Assembly: GCA_004020545.1 (NCBI GenBank) | Contig: SAQE01000016.1 | Coordinates: 33,825-97,824, forward strand | Origin: Mesorhizobium sp. | Lineage (GTDB): Bacteria > Pseudomonadota > Alphaproteobacteria > Rhizobiales > Rhizobiaceae | DNA length: 64,000 bases | Direction of reading: 5' to 3' | Shown here: positions 1 through 8,694 of the stretch, in pieces | How positions within the stretch are numbered: position 1 is the stretch's first letter | How the letters are laid out: each line of letters opens with the position of its first letter | Position numbers and translations under genes: made by a program | Notes under the pieces: generated by a model | What the model saw: the letters and a program-made list of their open reading frames with translations, nothing else | Told to the model about the DNA's origin: nothing | Databases searched by the model: none

Positions 1-139
1 GCAAGACGAAGATCGCCGATACTTGCAGGAAACACGCCATCAGCGCCAATGCGCTGTGAACAGGATTGCGCGCCAGGACCAAGGTCAGGGCCGTGACCAC
101 GGACGCCGCGGCAAACAGAAGAAAGAACCCCTGATCCAT
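1..139 (-). CDS. nuoJ: NADH-quinone oxidoreductase subunit J, N-terminal part (runs off left edge)
   Basis: The reverse strand from an ATG at 139 encodes 46 residues that read off the left edge, beginning MDQGFFLLFAAASVVTALTL and continuing with NPVHSALALMACFLQVSAIF. A hydrophobic first segment followed by the NPVHSAL turn is the characteristic start of NuoJ, a membrane subunit of respiratory complex I. A strong ribosome binding site (GGAGGAG) lies about 6 bases upstream of the ATG. Only the start is present, so completeness cannot be judged, and nothing upstream on this strand in the window belongs to a nuo operon. Fairly sure of the family; unsure whether it belongs to the main or a second nuo cluster. 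Confidence 0.8.
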   Translation of the reverse strand, partial: MDQGFFLLFAAASVVTALTLVLARNPVHSALALMACFLQVSAIFVL

Positions 140-281
140 CGACGCCGCTCCTCCGACCGAACTGTCACTCGGCGCGACAGGGCCGGACTTGAGATAGCTG
201 TCCACTTCCGTTTACAAATTATGCCCTAGTCTCGGATTTTTCTCAAGATTATCGCGGTTTAGTGCTGCGCTAAACTCACTA

Positions 282-616
282 CTCATATTTGAGAGAGAGG
301 CGCACTTCTCGGAATCCGTCGAACTGACGCTCGACCGCGTCGGTGATGGCGCGACGAGTCATCCGTTGATCCCACCGCAGCCCGGCAACGTCGCCACGAC
401 GATTGCCAAGCCAAGTGTCAACCCGTGCGCGGCGCGCTGCCGAGCGGCCAACGGGTTTCGAATTGCGCCATCGCGTCGCGCGGCCACGCTTTCCAGCCGG
501 CATAGGCAGGCCGCCATTCGACCGCGGCTGTGGGGTCGATTTCGATCCAGTCTTGGCGTAGGGCGACATAGACCAGCTTGCGTATCCCCACCAACAGGTG
601 CTTGGCCTTATGGGGC
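282..616 (-). pseudogene. Decayed tyrosine recombinase (phage-type integrase) fragment
   Basis: Two reading frames join at about 418-420. The upstream frame reads KHLLVGIRKLVYVALRQDW, then IEIDPTAAVEW and AMAQFETRWPLGS. This is the end of the core-binding domain and the start of the catalytic domain of a tyrosine recombinase. The next frame continues WLGNRRGDVAGLRW, which fits the conserved TGQRRSDV-type box around the first catalytic Arg. The Arg-His-X-X-Arg and Tyr regions cannot be found downstream, and the frame ends at 282. A frameshift plus C-terminal loss makes it non-functional. The 5' extent is uncertain: weak open frames continue to about 950 without recognisable similarity. It marks a former integrative element beside nuoJ. 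Confidence 0.6.
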
Positions 617-959
617 GGGGCGATGAAGCGGCCAAGAAGCTCACCTGACGTCCCCACACGAGGGCTTCGAGATCGAGGTGAAAGGCAAGCTTGCCGCCCT
701 TTTGGTGGCGGCGCAAATTCTGTGCGCGTCGCCAAATGCAACTCGCCAACGGCTTCTGAGGGGCCGATTTGGCAGGTCGGCAGGCTCCTCGCAGCAATGC
801 ATCGAGCACGGTGCGTTCGATACTTGACGATGGCAAGTGCTTCGTATTGCAACGCAACGGCTGTGGTGACGTCCGGCCTGAGTTGGTTGTGCCAGGCTCT
901 CGAAACAAGGTGCGTTCTCGTTCGGGATATCCTCGATCGAAAGCCTTTATGTAGTTCGT

Positions 960-1754
960 TCAACTTCTCCGCACTTGCCAGGCGAGGTAGGCAACAGCCG
1001 CACCCTCGCTGATCAGTTCTACCCCTAACAGCAGTCCGATCAGCCACGCGGCCGTCACGGGGATCCTGACCCACAGTATTAGGGAAAGAAGAATGCCGAC
1101 ACCTCCACTTCCCAACACCCAGCCCCAATTGGGAAAGGGACGGATGGTGAGGGCGAAAACCAGCTTCGAGATACCCTCGATCATGAAGAAGACGATCAGC
1201 AGCAAGGTGATAGTCAGCAGGCCGTTTCCCGGATGGCGCAGAAAGAGGAGACCGATCATCACTGCAAGGATGACGGAGATGAGTTGCAGCCAGAAATGAG
1301 GCACGTGGCCCGCACCGACCAGGCTTATGCCTTGCAGGCCCCCACTGATGATCAGCAGCCACCCGAGCAGAACCACCACAGCGACCGACGAGATCACAGG
1401 AGAGATCACCGCCAAAATTCCGGCCACGACCAGCAACACGCCCTCTACCAGATACCAGAGCGAATACCGCTTGACGGTCCGCCGCATTGCCTCGCGAAAG
1501 ACCTCTGCGGCGGCATCCAACGAGTTCGGCCCGGCCCGCCCCCCAAAATCGCCTGTATCTAGGATAACCCCGAGCCGGTCCGCATGGGCTTTCGCAATCC
1601 TAAGGAGAGTTGCCGCTGTTTCTTGGGCAGTCCATCCGCGGTTTTGTGACGCTGCGACCAGCTCTTTGAAGGCAGGCTCTAACGCGACCTCACAGTTGAC
1701 TTCCCGATCCGGGCTTGTCTCCGGCAGGATTGGCGGTTCAACCTTCTGGGACAT
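960..1754 (-). CDS. HdeD-like (DUF308) integral membrane protein
   Basis: About 264 residues from ATG 1754. The first 90 residues are soluble and polar. The rest holds six closely spaced hydrophobic helices (for example VVAGILAVISPV, VVVLLGWLLIISGG and VIGL-type stretches), the pattern of the HdeD/DUF308 family, whose members are linked to acid or general stress tolerance at the inner membrane. No catalytic residues are known for the family. The reading frame is open well upstream of 1754, but that upstream part is low-complexity and probably not translated. No clear ribosome binding site was found at 1754, so the start is tentative. It diverges from the small gene at 2062. The N-terminal extension is longer than in classical HdeD. 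Confidence 0.7.
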   Translation of the reverse strand: MSQKVEPPILPETSPDREVNCEVALEPAFKELVAASQNRGWTAQETAATLLRIAKAHADRLGVILDTGDFGGRAGPNSLDAAAEVFREAMRRTVKRYSLWYLVEGVLLVVAGILAVISPVISSVAVVVLLGWLLIISGGLQGISLVGAGHVPHFWLQLISVILAVMIGLLFLRHPGNGLLTITLLLIVFFMIEGISKLVFALTIRPFPNWGWVLGSGGVGILLSLILWVRIPVTAAWLIGLLLGVELISEGAAVAYLAWQVRRS

Positions 1755-2061
1755 GCACAAGAAGTGCACCAGGGAGGAAAGGTTCCGATACGCCTCAACA
1801 ATTGACCACAAAACTGAAAGAGCGCCCCGCTCAATGGCCAAGAAGCCGCCGCTCGCGCGCCAAGCCTTGGGCAGGCCTCTATGACAATTGTCGCCAAAAG
1901 AAGGGAGGATGCAGAGGAAACAGCGGCCGCTTGTAACAAGGGCCGTGGCACCTAAGCCGCACGCTCCGCTAACGCAACGCACGCCGATTGCGCGCGTTTT
2001 ACCGTAGGGATTGGTCAGAAGGGTGGCCTGATGCGCCGACAAAGTCGGAGGAACAGCTAGT

Positions 2062-2508
2062 ATGTCTAAGTTCAAAGATGCCCTTGAGCGCGGAAAGGAA
2101 GCTCGCCGTCGGCAAGAGAAGCATGACAGCAATGTGGAGGCGGAGCGAGATGCCCTTACGGCAGACTTCGGCGAGCAAGCCAAGGTTTGGCTTAACGACG
2201 TCGCGGTTGCATCGTTGGAAGCGGCCAAGGCTGAGGTGGCGAGCGAAGTGATTGTCGACATAGACACCTCGCCACGCCGAGAGATGAAAGCCTCAACGCC
2301 GTCTATTCGCTTCCAAATCTACAGCAGGCGAGAATCGGAGAAGGCGGCCAGAAGGACCTTCACGGTCAAGGTTGAGGTAAGCGGGGCGGTGTCAGTGTCT
2401 TCGCCCGGAACCGTGGCTAAGGATGTGGGAAACATAGGGGATAGGTCTGACTTGCGGTTCCGCAGCTTGATAGCCGAGTTGATCGAGGAGGCTGCCAAGG
2501 ACACCTAA
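2062..2508 (+). CDS. Hypothetical protein, 148 aa
   Basis: An ATG at 2062 preceded by a good GGAGGAA ribosome binding site opens a 148-residue frame. The N-terminal half is highly charged and predicted helical (KDALERGKEARRRQEKHDS and similar). The middle carries beta-rich segments (PSIRFQIYSRRESEKAARR, FTVKVEVSGAVSVSS), and it ends RFRSLIAELIEEAAKDT. There is no signal peptide or membrane segment. The composition and the ribosome binding site argue for a real gene, but the family is not recognised. The 307 bases between it and the divergent gene ending at 1754 contain no other convincing gene and presumably hold both promoters. Confidence 0.55.
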   Translation: MSKFKDALERGKEARRRQEKHDSNVEAERDALTADFGEQAKVWLNDVAVASLEAAKAEVASEVIVDIDTSPRREMKASTPSIRFQIYSRRESEKAARRTFTVKVEVSGAVSVSSPGTVAKDVGNIGDRSDLRFRSLIAELIEEAAKDT

Positions 2509-2892
2509 GCAGGACTACGCCAACCGGCACGTTGTGGAACTCAACGGGCGCGGGGCGCGCGTGCTATCGAATCCTCAGTTCAGAAATCTCAACCAACTAC
2601 TCTGACCTCCATAGACAACCGCCCCAAGCTCAACCCTGCGGCAAAGAGGGCAGCGCTATCGGTGGATTGGTGGCGGAGGGAAAGATCGCACGCTGGTGCG
2701 AAAATCGAGCCCGGGCCTTGCCGCTGGCGCCGCGCGCCGCCTGGCCGCCCCTTAATGCAACTGCTTCCCCGCAGGCAGGGCGCTCGTTGTAGAATCGGCA
2801 CCGGGCCCGAAGACCGGACATTTCTGCCGACGCGCTGTGTTCAGCGCGGCGGCAAGTTGAGACCTTCGCTCAAAAGCACGGTGAGCCGCCCT
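2509..2892. other. 384-base stretch with no recognised gene
   Basis: Short frames exist on both strands, but none has a recognisable domain, a plausible ribosome binding site or amino-acid composition typical of the neighbours. No tRNA, terminator with T-tract or repeat was recognised. It separates the hypothetical gene from the convergent CBS-domain gene. Confidence 0.4.
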
Positions 2893-3315
2893 TCAGTGGT
2901 GATGGGCTGAAACGCGCTTGACGTATTCGGACACGAGTTCCCTAGGCGCCGACTGACTGACGTCGCCGACGCTAAGGATGCCGACCATGCGCATATTCTT
3001 ATTGATCACCGGCAACCGGCGGATTTTTAGTTCCTCCATGTGCCGTACCGCCTTGGCCAGATCGTCGTCTTCGCGGCAGCAGTGAATGCCGGCCGTCATG
3101 ACATCGCGCGCCGTAGCGGTGCGGCTGTCAAAACCATCCTCCGCCAGTCCTTTGCAGACGATGTCGCGGTCGGTCACCATTCCGATCAGCCGGTCATTCT
3201 CGCCGATGGGAATCGACCCAATGTCCTGGGTTCGCATCATTTTCGCCAGTTCGGCGACAGGGGTTTCGGGGCTGACCCAGTCGACACCCCTATGCATTGC
3301 GTCTTTGACTTTCAT
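2893..3315 (-). CDS. CBS-domain-pair protein
   Basis: 140 residues from ATG 3315, chosen because GGGAGG lies 6-10 bases upstream; the frame extends further upstream without a ribosome binding site. Two CBS repeats are visible: residues about 7-60 (VKDAMHRG, TPVAELAKMM, IPIGENDRLIGMVTDRDIV) and about 73-130 (ARDVMTAGIHCC, DLAKAVRHMEELKIRRLPV, MVGILSVGDVS). CBS pairs (Bateman modules) bind adenosine nucleotides and act as energy or redox sensors. Stand-alone versions of this size are common in rhizobia and often stress-induced. No fused effector domain is present, so the target is unknown. Cytoplasmic. Confidence 0.85.
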   Translation of the reverse strand: MKVKDAMHRGVDWVSPETPVAELAKMMRTQDIGSIPIGENDRLIGMVTDRDIVCKGLAEDGFDSRTATARDVMTAGIHCCREDDDLAKAVRHMEELKIRRLPVINKNMRMVGILSVGDVSQSAPRELVSEYVKRVSAHHH

Positions 3316-3377
3316 GACGGACCTCCCTTGCTGGGGTTGGGTAATGTCCCTCCGTCTCATGTTACCCCGGACCGGGA

Positions 3378-3983
3378 TTGGCTGCCAGAGGTCGTCAATC
3401 CCGACGGGCGCTTCTCCCGGCAGGCTTCAAAGCCGCCGACTTCAACCAGTGGCTTGCTCAGAGAGACCCTGTCACCTTCACGGACTTCGAACTGCAAGGA
3501 AACTGGCCTCGCTGGGCGCGTGACGTCACACTGAAGCTCTCGTCGGCGCGCGTCGAGGCTGTGATCGTTGCAAGGCTTTCAGGGAGCGGGATCGATGTCC
3601 CAGCCGACCTCAAGACTTTGGTAGGCGTCGCCCGGGAGGACAATTGGATTCTGAATCCGGAAGAAAGCGCTGCGGTAGTCGAAGGCCCGGCCGAACTATG
3701 GGCTCTGGGCGATCCAATCCCATCTTTCATCGGAGCCGTATGGATTTCCCCGGAGAATCCATTCTCGGGTCGGACGGACACGGCGATGGTCAGCAGAATC
3801 CTGGAGGAGGCACGAAGCGACGGCGCCATCATCGCCCCGGCGATGTCGCTGTTGGCGGACATCGAGGCGGTGGAAGAGAAGGTTCTTGTCGAAGTCCGCA
3901 CCGCTTTGGAAAAGCGTCTGGCCGACGTGCCCCCCACCCAGCTCGGGGCTTTGAAGAACCCAATCCGGATTTCATGGCACTAA
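3378..3983 (+). CDS. Hypothetical protein (possibly 5'-truncated)
   Basis: A 201-residue open frame with TTG as its first possible start. The first 15 residues are arginine-rich and look untranslated. From FNQWLAQRDPVTFTDFELQ onward the sequence looks like a genuine globular protein, with alternating polar and hydrophobic residues, tryptophans (NWPRWARD, ELWALGDPIP) and a helical tail (LLADIEAVEEKVLVEVRT). I cannot assign a family. No ribosome binding site was found, and the 5' part overlaps the upstream region of the divergent CBS gene. It may therefore be a remnant that lost its N terminus. The 271 bases after it hold no clear gene. Confidence 0.4.
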   Translation: MAARGRQSRRALLPAGFKAADFNQWLAQRDPVTFTDFELQGNWPRWARDVTLKLSSARVEAVIVARLSGSGIDVPADLKTLVGVAREDNWILNPEESAAVVEGPAELWALGDPIPSFIGAVWISPENPFSGRTDTAMVSRILEEARSDGAIIAPAMSLLADIEAVEEKVLVEVRTALEKRLADVPPTQLGALKNPIRISWH

Positions 3984-4254
3984 CCCATGTTGGATTATGT
4001 GAACCAACAAGCATCTGTGGCCGCTGCATCATCAGACGACTGTCGAGCAAGCACAATTCCACTTTCGGCGACGTTCAGCGCAAAATGGACCGCGATATCA
4101 TGGCTCGGAGCGCGGCGGTTCGGGAGCCGCAACGTGCGGCCGCGCAATTGTTCAGTGTTGGCCGGGGTCAAGTCTTTTCGCAGGCCGCCATGCTCCAACG
4201 CAACCGATAACAGAGTAATCCCGCCGACCGCGGCAGCCCAGCCATAGGGAGTGA

Positions 4255-5226
4255 TCAGAATTCCACTCGCGATCCGAGGCCTTTGTCGGTCGCACGCCGC
4301 ACAGCAAGATTTGCCACGACCAGATCCTGAAGGGACACGCCGGTGCCGTCGAAAATTGTAATCTCCTGTGCCGATCGGCGTCCCTCGGCCATGCCTGCAA
4401 TGACGGCGCCGATCGAACCGCGAATGTCACTTTCCCCGATCAGGGCCTGCGCGTAAGCATGCTGAAATTCGCCTATGCTGAGTGACTGTGCCATCTCGTC
4501 GACGAAGAGCGCCGCGGCGGAGACAAGCTCCGGATCGAGCTCCTGCTTGCCCCGCGTATCCGCCCCCATGGCGGAAATATGGGTTCCGGGCACAACCCAC
4601 TCTCTTTCGACAAGCACCTTGGTGGAGGGCGTGACCGTGACAAGGATGTCAGAGAGCCGGACGGCGTCCTCGCGGTTTTTATGGGCGCGGTAGGCAATGC
4701 CAAGCTCGGCAACTGTCTTGCCGAAGGCCGTCAGATTGTCTGGCGAGGGATCCCAGGCGTGGACGGTCTTAATGCTGCGGACAGCCAGGGTCGCCTTGAG
4801 CTGATAGACAGATTGCGTACCCGTCCCGATGATCCCGAGCGACTCGGAATCCGGGCGCGACAGGTGCTTCGTGGCGATCGCGCTTGCCGCTCCGGTACGG
4901 ATGCCTGTCAAGTAATTGGCGCTGACCAGAGCCGAAGCCCGTCCTGTATCGGGATCGAAGAGCAGCGTCGAGGACTGATGATTGGTCAATCCACGTGCCA
5001 GATTGTGTGGCCAGTAGCCGCCAGCCTTGAGGCCGAGAAACGGTACAGAATTGTCCGCGCCGGTCTTCACACCGAATACGGCGTCCGCGTGGCCGACCAC
5101 TTCCCGCACGACAGGGTAGTTCCGGGCCAAGCCGCGGGCCATGGCGCAGAAGGTTTGCTCGACGGCCTCTAACGCCTCCTCGATGGCCACAAGATCCCGA
5201 GCAAGTGTTTCGCAAATGACTAGCAT
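4255..5226 (-). CDS. Ornithine cyclodeaminase / mu-crystallin family protein
   Basis: 323 residues, the usual length for the family. Residues 100-125 carry the substrate-loop region (YLTGIRTGAASAIATKHL), and residues 131-139 the dinucleotide-binding turn GIIGTGTQS of the Rossmann domain. The C terminus returns to the oligomerisation domain. Members use NAD(P)H to deaminate or reduce amino or imino acids (ornithine cyclodeaminase, alanine dehydrogenase, ketimine reductase). The specific substrate cannot be read from sequence. It is the second gene of a two-gene minus-strand unit, 17 bases after the SDR at 5244-6038, and diverges from the sugar-transport operon at 6254. A role in metabolising an amino-acid-like part of the transported compound is possible. 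Confidence 0.85.
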   Translation of the reverse strand: MLVICETLARDLVAIEEALEAVEQTFCAMARGLARNYPVVREVVGHADAVFGVKTGADNSVPFLGLKAGGYWPHNLARGLTNHQSSTLLFDPDTGRASALVSANYLTGIRTGAASAIATKHLSRPDSESLGIIGTGTQSVYQLKATLAVRSIKTVHAWDPSPDNLTAFGKTVAELGIAYRAHKNREDAVRLSDILVTVTPSTKVLVEREWVVPGTHISAMGADTRGKQELDPELVSAAALFVDEMAQSLSIGEFQHAYAQALIGESDIRGSIGAVIAGMAEGRRSAQEITIFDGTGVSLQDLVVANLAVRRATDKGLGSRVEF

Positions 5227-5243
5227 GGATCCCCCTGGCGGTC

Positions 5244-6038
5244 TCAGGTTTCGAGGATGAATTCGTCGATCATGACGTTCATGCCTGCCAGCATGCCGCC
5301 GTCGACCGGCAGGACTACTCCCGAAATAAACGCGGCGTCATTGGACCCCAAGAAGGAGACAGCCTTGGCGATATCCATCGGCTCGGCGACGCGGCCAAGC
5401 GGATACCAGCGGTCAAGTTTCTCGAAGATGCCCGGGTCCTTTTGCTGGCGAATGGTCCAAGTGATGTTGTCGGTGCGCACCGAACCAGGAGAGACGGCGT
5501 TACATCGAATGCCGTCACGGCCGAATTCGGAGGCCACCGACATGGTTAGGTTGATAACGCCCGCCTTCGCGGCGCTGTAGCTCGGATTGCCGAAATAGCG
5601 CATCCCGTTTACCGACGCGATGTTGACGATGGCGCCGCCGCCCCGGGATCGCATGCGCGGGAGGACGGCGCGTATGCAGTGATAGGTGCCATTGAGATTG
5701 ATATCGATTTCGCGATGCCAGGAGTGGAGGCTTATGCCCTTGAGATCGCCTGCGTCGGTAAAGGCTGCGTTGTTGACAAGCAGGTTGACCGGACCAAGCG
5801 CGTTCTCGGCCGCGGCGAAGGCACTCTCCACCTGATCGGCATTTGTTATGTCGGCCTCGACAAAAACCGCACGGCCGCCGGCCTCAACGATCTGCCTGAC
5901 CGTCTCGCTCCCCTTAGGCTCATCGATTTCGAGAACCGCCACTGCAGCGCCCTCGGCGACCAACTGTCTGGCGATAGAACGCCCAATCCCGTGACCTGCA
6001 CCCGTCACGACCGCAATCGTCCCGTCATGGCGAGCCAT
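5244..6038 (-). CDS. Short-chain dehydrogenase/reductase (SDR)
   Basis: 264 residues of classical SDR architecture: cofactor motif TGAGHGIG at 12-19, NNAA at 89-92, catalytic Ser142, Tyr154 and Lys158 in the Y-S-A-A-K box, and the PGSVRT turn after strand beta-6. The acidic residue after beta-2 (LEIDE) suggests NAD over NADP. It likely oxidises or reduces a polyol, sugar or sugar acid in the cytoplasm; the substrate is unknown. It is the first gene of a minus-strand pair with the ornithine-cyclodeaminase-like gene, and it shares a 215-base divergent promoter region with the epimerase and sugar-importer genes starting at 6254. Confidence 0.9.
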   Translation of the reverse strand: MARHDGTIAVVTGAGHGIGRSIARQLVAEGAAVAVLEIDEPKGSETVRQIVEAGGRAVFVEADITNADQVESAFAAAENALGPVNLLVNNAAFTDAGDLKGISLHSWHREIDINLNGTYHCIRAVLPRMRSRGGGAIVNIASVNGMRYFGNPSYSAAKAGVINLTMSVASEFGRDGIRCNAVSPGSVRTDNITWTIRQQKDPGIFEKLDRWYPLGRVAEPMDIAKAVSFLGSNDAAFISGVVLPVDGGMLAGMNVMIDEFILET

Positions 6039-6253
6039 GTCTAATCTCCCGGTCGCCTGTCCAGGCGGTTGCTCTTCTCACCGATCAACCACTACCGGCC
6101 GTCAATGCGGTCTTCCAATGCAGAACGGGCATGGCAGGATCAGTATTTCGCATTCGCCTACCGATACCCTGGGACCGTAGGGTGTCCTCGATTGGCTGGC
6201 CGGGTGAAATCCGCAGGAGCTTTGGCCGGCGTGGCAGATACAGGGAACGGTCA

Positions 6254-7129
6254 ATGAAGAACATCGTCGTTACCGGCGGCAGCGGCAAGGCGGGCAGGGC
6301 AGTCTGTCGTGGTCTGGTGGAACACGGTTACAGCGTCTTGAATGTTGACGTGCAGACTTCACGGGATCCCGTCTGCCCGTTCTACAAAGTCGATCTCAAT
6401 GATCTTGGCCAGGTGATCGACGCTTTGCAGTGGGGCGGCGGCAAGGATCACCCTTTCCGCAAGTTCCGCACGCCAGATGCCGTGGTGCATCTGGCGGCGA
6501 TTCCGGCACCCGACCTGATGCCCGACGATGTCATTTTCCGCAACAATGTCGTGACAACCTATAATGTCTTTGACGCGGCCATCCGCGTGGGCGTCAGGCG
6601 GATCGTTTGGGCATCGAGCGAGACCACGTTGGGCCTGCCTTTCAGCCCCTCCAACCCGCCGTCCTACGCGCCGATTGACGAAGACCACCCCATGCGGCCG
6701 GAAAGCGCCTACTCGCTGTCGAAGGACCTTGGCGAGGAAATGGCCCGACAGATGCAACGGTGGAACCCCGATACGACCTTCATTGGGCTCAGGCTTTCCA
6801 ATGTCATGGAGCCATCGGATTACGACCGCTTCTCGTCCTGGCAGGACGACCCGCATGTCAGGGAGTGGAACTGCTGGGGCTATATCGACGCGCGCGATTG
6901 CGCCCAGGCGGTGCGCAAGGCGCTGCAAGTTGATCTCGTCGGTGCAGATCATTTCATCATCGCCAACGCCGACACCGTGATGGAGCAAGAAAGCGCTGAG
7001 CTCATGAAAACGGTCTTTCCAGACGTGCAATTCAAGCGCGAGATCAAGGGCCGCGAGACATTGTTGTCGATAGATAAAGCGCGACATGTCCTCGGCTACG
7101 AACCGGAGTTCAATTTCGGGCGAATCTAG
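6254..7129 (+). CDS. NAD(P)-dependent epimerase/dehydratase-family oxidoreductase
   Basis: 291 residues from ATG 6254. The frame is open upstream, but the GGGAACGG just before 6254 and the immediate Rossmann start favour this codon. TGGSGKAG at 7-14 binds NAD(P); ASSETT (120-125) and Tyr153-X-X-X-Lys157 supply the extended-SDR catalytic triad. A sugar or sugar-acid substrate is likely, as in uronate dehydrogenases. It leads the plus-strand operon encoding a binding-protein-dependent sugar importer. It is a clear paralogue of the protein at 27991-28884, with the same glycine motif, ASSETT box and Y-I-D-A-R-D motif. A terminator-like hairpin follows the gene (7162-7191). Confidence 0.85.
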   Translation: MKNIVVTGGSGKAGRAVCRGLVEHGYSVLNVDVQTSRDPVCPFYKVDLNDLGQVIDALQWGGGKDHPFRKFRTPDAVVHLAAIPAPDLMPDDVIFRNNVVTTYNVFDAAIRVGVRRIVWASSETTLGLPFSPSNPPSYAPIDEDHPMRPESAYSLSKDLGEEMARQMQRWNPDTTFIGLRLSNVMEPSDYDRFSSWQDDPHVREWNCWGYIDARDCAQAVRKALQVDLVGADHFIIANADTVMEQESAELMKTVFPDVQFKREIKGRETLLSIDKARHVLGYEPEFNFGRI

Positions 7130-7161
7130 AACGCGTCGTCACAAGTATGCTATTTATGCGC

Positions 7162-7191
7162 AACAAAAGGCGATCAAGTTCGCCTTTTGTT
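7162..7191 (+). terminator. Perfect 12-bp stem hairpin after the epimerase gene
   Basis: The arms 7162-7173 and 7180-7191 are perfectly complementary around a 6-base loop, and the downstream arm contains a TTTTGTT run. The hairpin sits 32 bases after the epimerase stop and about 190 bases before the binding-protein gene. It most likely ends or attenuates the upstream transcript, so the importer probably has its own promoter in the AT-richer stretch that follows (7192-7381). Confidence 0.65.
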
Positions 7192-7381
7192 ATACTACAC
7201 TCGTTGCGAAAGGCATCCGGGATGCCTTCATGCGACCTATGCTACTTCTTCATGCCCCCATGCGATAATTGTATTTTCACCTGTCGTTTTGCTGGCGCAC
7301 AGTGTCTTGGTCAGCGCGGCGCCTGAGTGCTGCCGCTTCGGTTCGAAAAGAAGAGAAACACCTCATGAGGAGAACAAATTC

Positions 7382-8614
7382 ATGACTTTCAGTATTCGCA
7401 AAGCGATGGCTGCGTCGGCCCTCGCCGTGGGCATGGCTTGGGCGGGCAGCCCGGCTTATGCCAAAACGCAGGTCAACTTCACTGTGGCGGAGTACAGCTC
7501 CAAGACTGGCCCGTACTTTGAGGAAGTGGCGGCGGCCTTCGAGAAGGAGAATCCCGACATCCATATCAACATCCAGGTGGTTCCGTGGGACACGCTCCTG
7601 CAGCGGCTAACCACCGATATCGCCGGCGGCCAAGCCCCCGACATTTCGATCATCGGTACGCGCTGGCTGGTTGACTTCGCCTCCCAGGGCATCGCCGAAC
7701 CGGTCGATTCCTACTTGACGCCAGAATTCAAGTCGACCTTCATCGACACTTTCATGGCGCCGTCCGTCATCGATGGCAAGACCATGGGGCTGCCGGTCGC
7801 CGCCTCTGCCCGCGCCATGTTGGTCAACACCGATCTGCTCGACAAGGCCGGCGCCAAGGCTCCCGCCAACTGGGACGAGTTCTATACGACTGCCGAGAAG
7901 CTCAAGGCTGTTCCCGACACCTTTGCCTTCGGTCTGCAGGGCAAGGAAATCGAGACCGACGCCTATTTCTACTACAGCCTTTGGACTCACGGCGGCGACA
8001 TCCTGAAGGGTGATGGGACGTCGGGCCTCGACACGCCTGAGGCACTCCAGGCTGTGACATTGTACAAGAAGATGATCGACGAAGGACTGACCCAGCCTTC
8101 TCCGACCAACTACACCCGTGAAGACGTTTTCAACCTCTTCAAGCAAGGCAAGGTCGGGATGGTCTTCACCTTCCCGATGCTCATTCCCCAGATCAAAGCC
8201 GAGGCGCCGAACCTGAAGTACAAGGTCCTGCCCTTCCCGGAAGGCAAGGCCAAGGCGACCTACGGTGTGACCGACACGCTGATGCTCTTCTCTTCCTCGC
8301 AAGTGAAGAAGGAAGCCTGGAAGTTCATCGAGTTCGCCTACAAGGACGAATGGCGGACCAAGTTCGATCACGGCGAAGGCTTCCTGCCCGTAACGAAGAA
8401 TGTCGCGGCCGAGAAATACTACAGCAGCGATCCTGATATTGCCGGCTTTGCAGCGGGTCTGCCCTATGCGAAGTTTGCTCCGACCATCGCGAATTGGGAA
8501 GAGATCGCCGACACGACAGTTCGCGCCTTGCAGCAAATCTATCTTGGCCAAGCCAAGCCTGACGAAGCGCTCAAGGCTGCCGCGGCCGATATCAACAAAA
8601 TTCGCAGCAAGTAG
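7382..8614 (+). CDS. ABC transporter extracellular sugar-binding protein (family 1, MalE/UgpB-like)
   Basis: 410 residues from ATG 7382, preceded by GAGGAG. An N-terminal signal peptide (hydrophobic ASALAVGMAWAG, cleavage after AYA near residue 27) sends it to the periplasm. The mature protein has the family-1 solute-binding pattern (FEKENPDIHINIQVVPWD near the start, a DISIIGTRW segment, and the C-terminal half with repeated tryptophan and aromatic positions). It captures a sugar, polyol or oligosaccharide for the two permeases and the ATPase that follow. The first permease begins 80 bases downstream, after a stem-loop at 8631-8656. The substrate is not deducible; the neighbouring oxidoreductases suggest a polyol or sugar acid. 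Confidence 0.92.
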   Translation: MTFSIRKAMAASALAVGMAWAGSPAYAKTQVNFTVAEYSSKTGPYFEEVAAAFEKENPDIHINIQVVPWDTLLQRLTTDIAGGQAPDISIIGTRWLVDFASQGIAEPVDSYLTPEFKSTFIDTFMAPSVIDGKTMGLPVAASARAMLVNTDLLDKAGAKAPANWDEFYTTAEKLKAVPDTFAFGLQGKEIETDAYFYYSLWTHGGDILKGDGTSGLDTPEALQAVTLYKKMIDEGLTQPSPTNYTREDVFNLFKQGKVGMVFTFPMLIPQIKAEAPNLKYKVLPFPEGKAKATYGVTDTLMLFSSSQVKKEAWKFIEFAYKDEWRTKFDHGEGFLPVTKNVAAEKYYSSDPDIAGFAAGLPYAKFAPTIANWEEIADTTVRALQQIYLGQAKPDEALKAAAADINKIRSK

Positions 8615-8630
8615 GCGCTGCCGCAAAAGA

Positions 8631-8656
8631 TGGGCGGGCGTGGGGTAGCCCGCCCA
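8631..8656 (+). terminator. Stem-loop between binding-protein and permease genes
   Basis: A 9-bp GC-rich perfect stem (8631-8639 with 8648-8656) and an 8-base loop are followed by only three T. The short T-tract suggests partial termination or protection of the upstream mRNA rather than full termination. This is a common arrangement that leaves the periplasmic protein more abundant than the membrane components. Confidence 0.6.
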
Positions 8657-8694
8657 TTTCCCTGAGCGAGCCTCAATAGCCGTGGAACGGGATC

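Noticed and set aside
418-1362. 314-codon minus-strand frame near the left edge taken as one gene
   Set aside because: Only its last 65 codons resemble a recombinase; the rest overlaps the HdeD-like gene. Treated as a frameshifted pseudogene instead.
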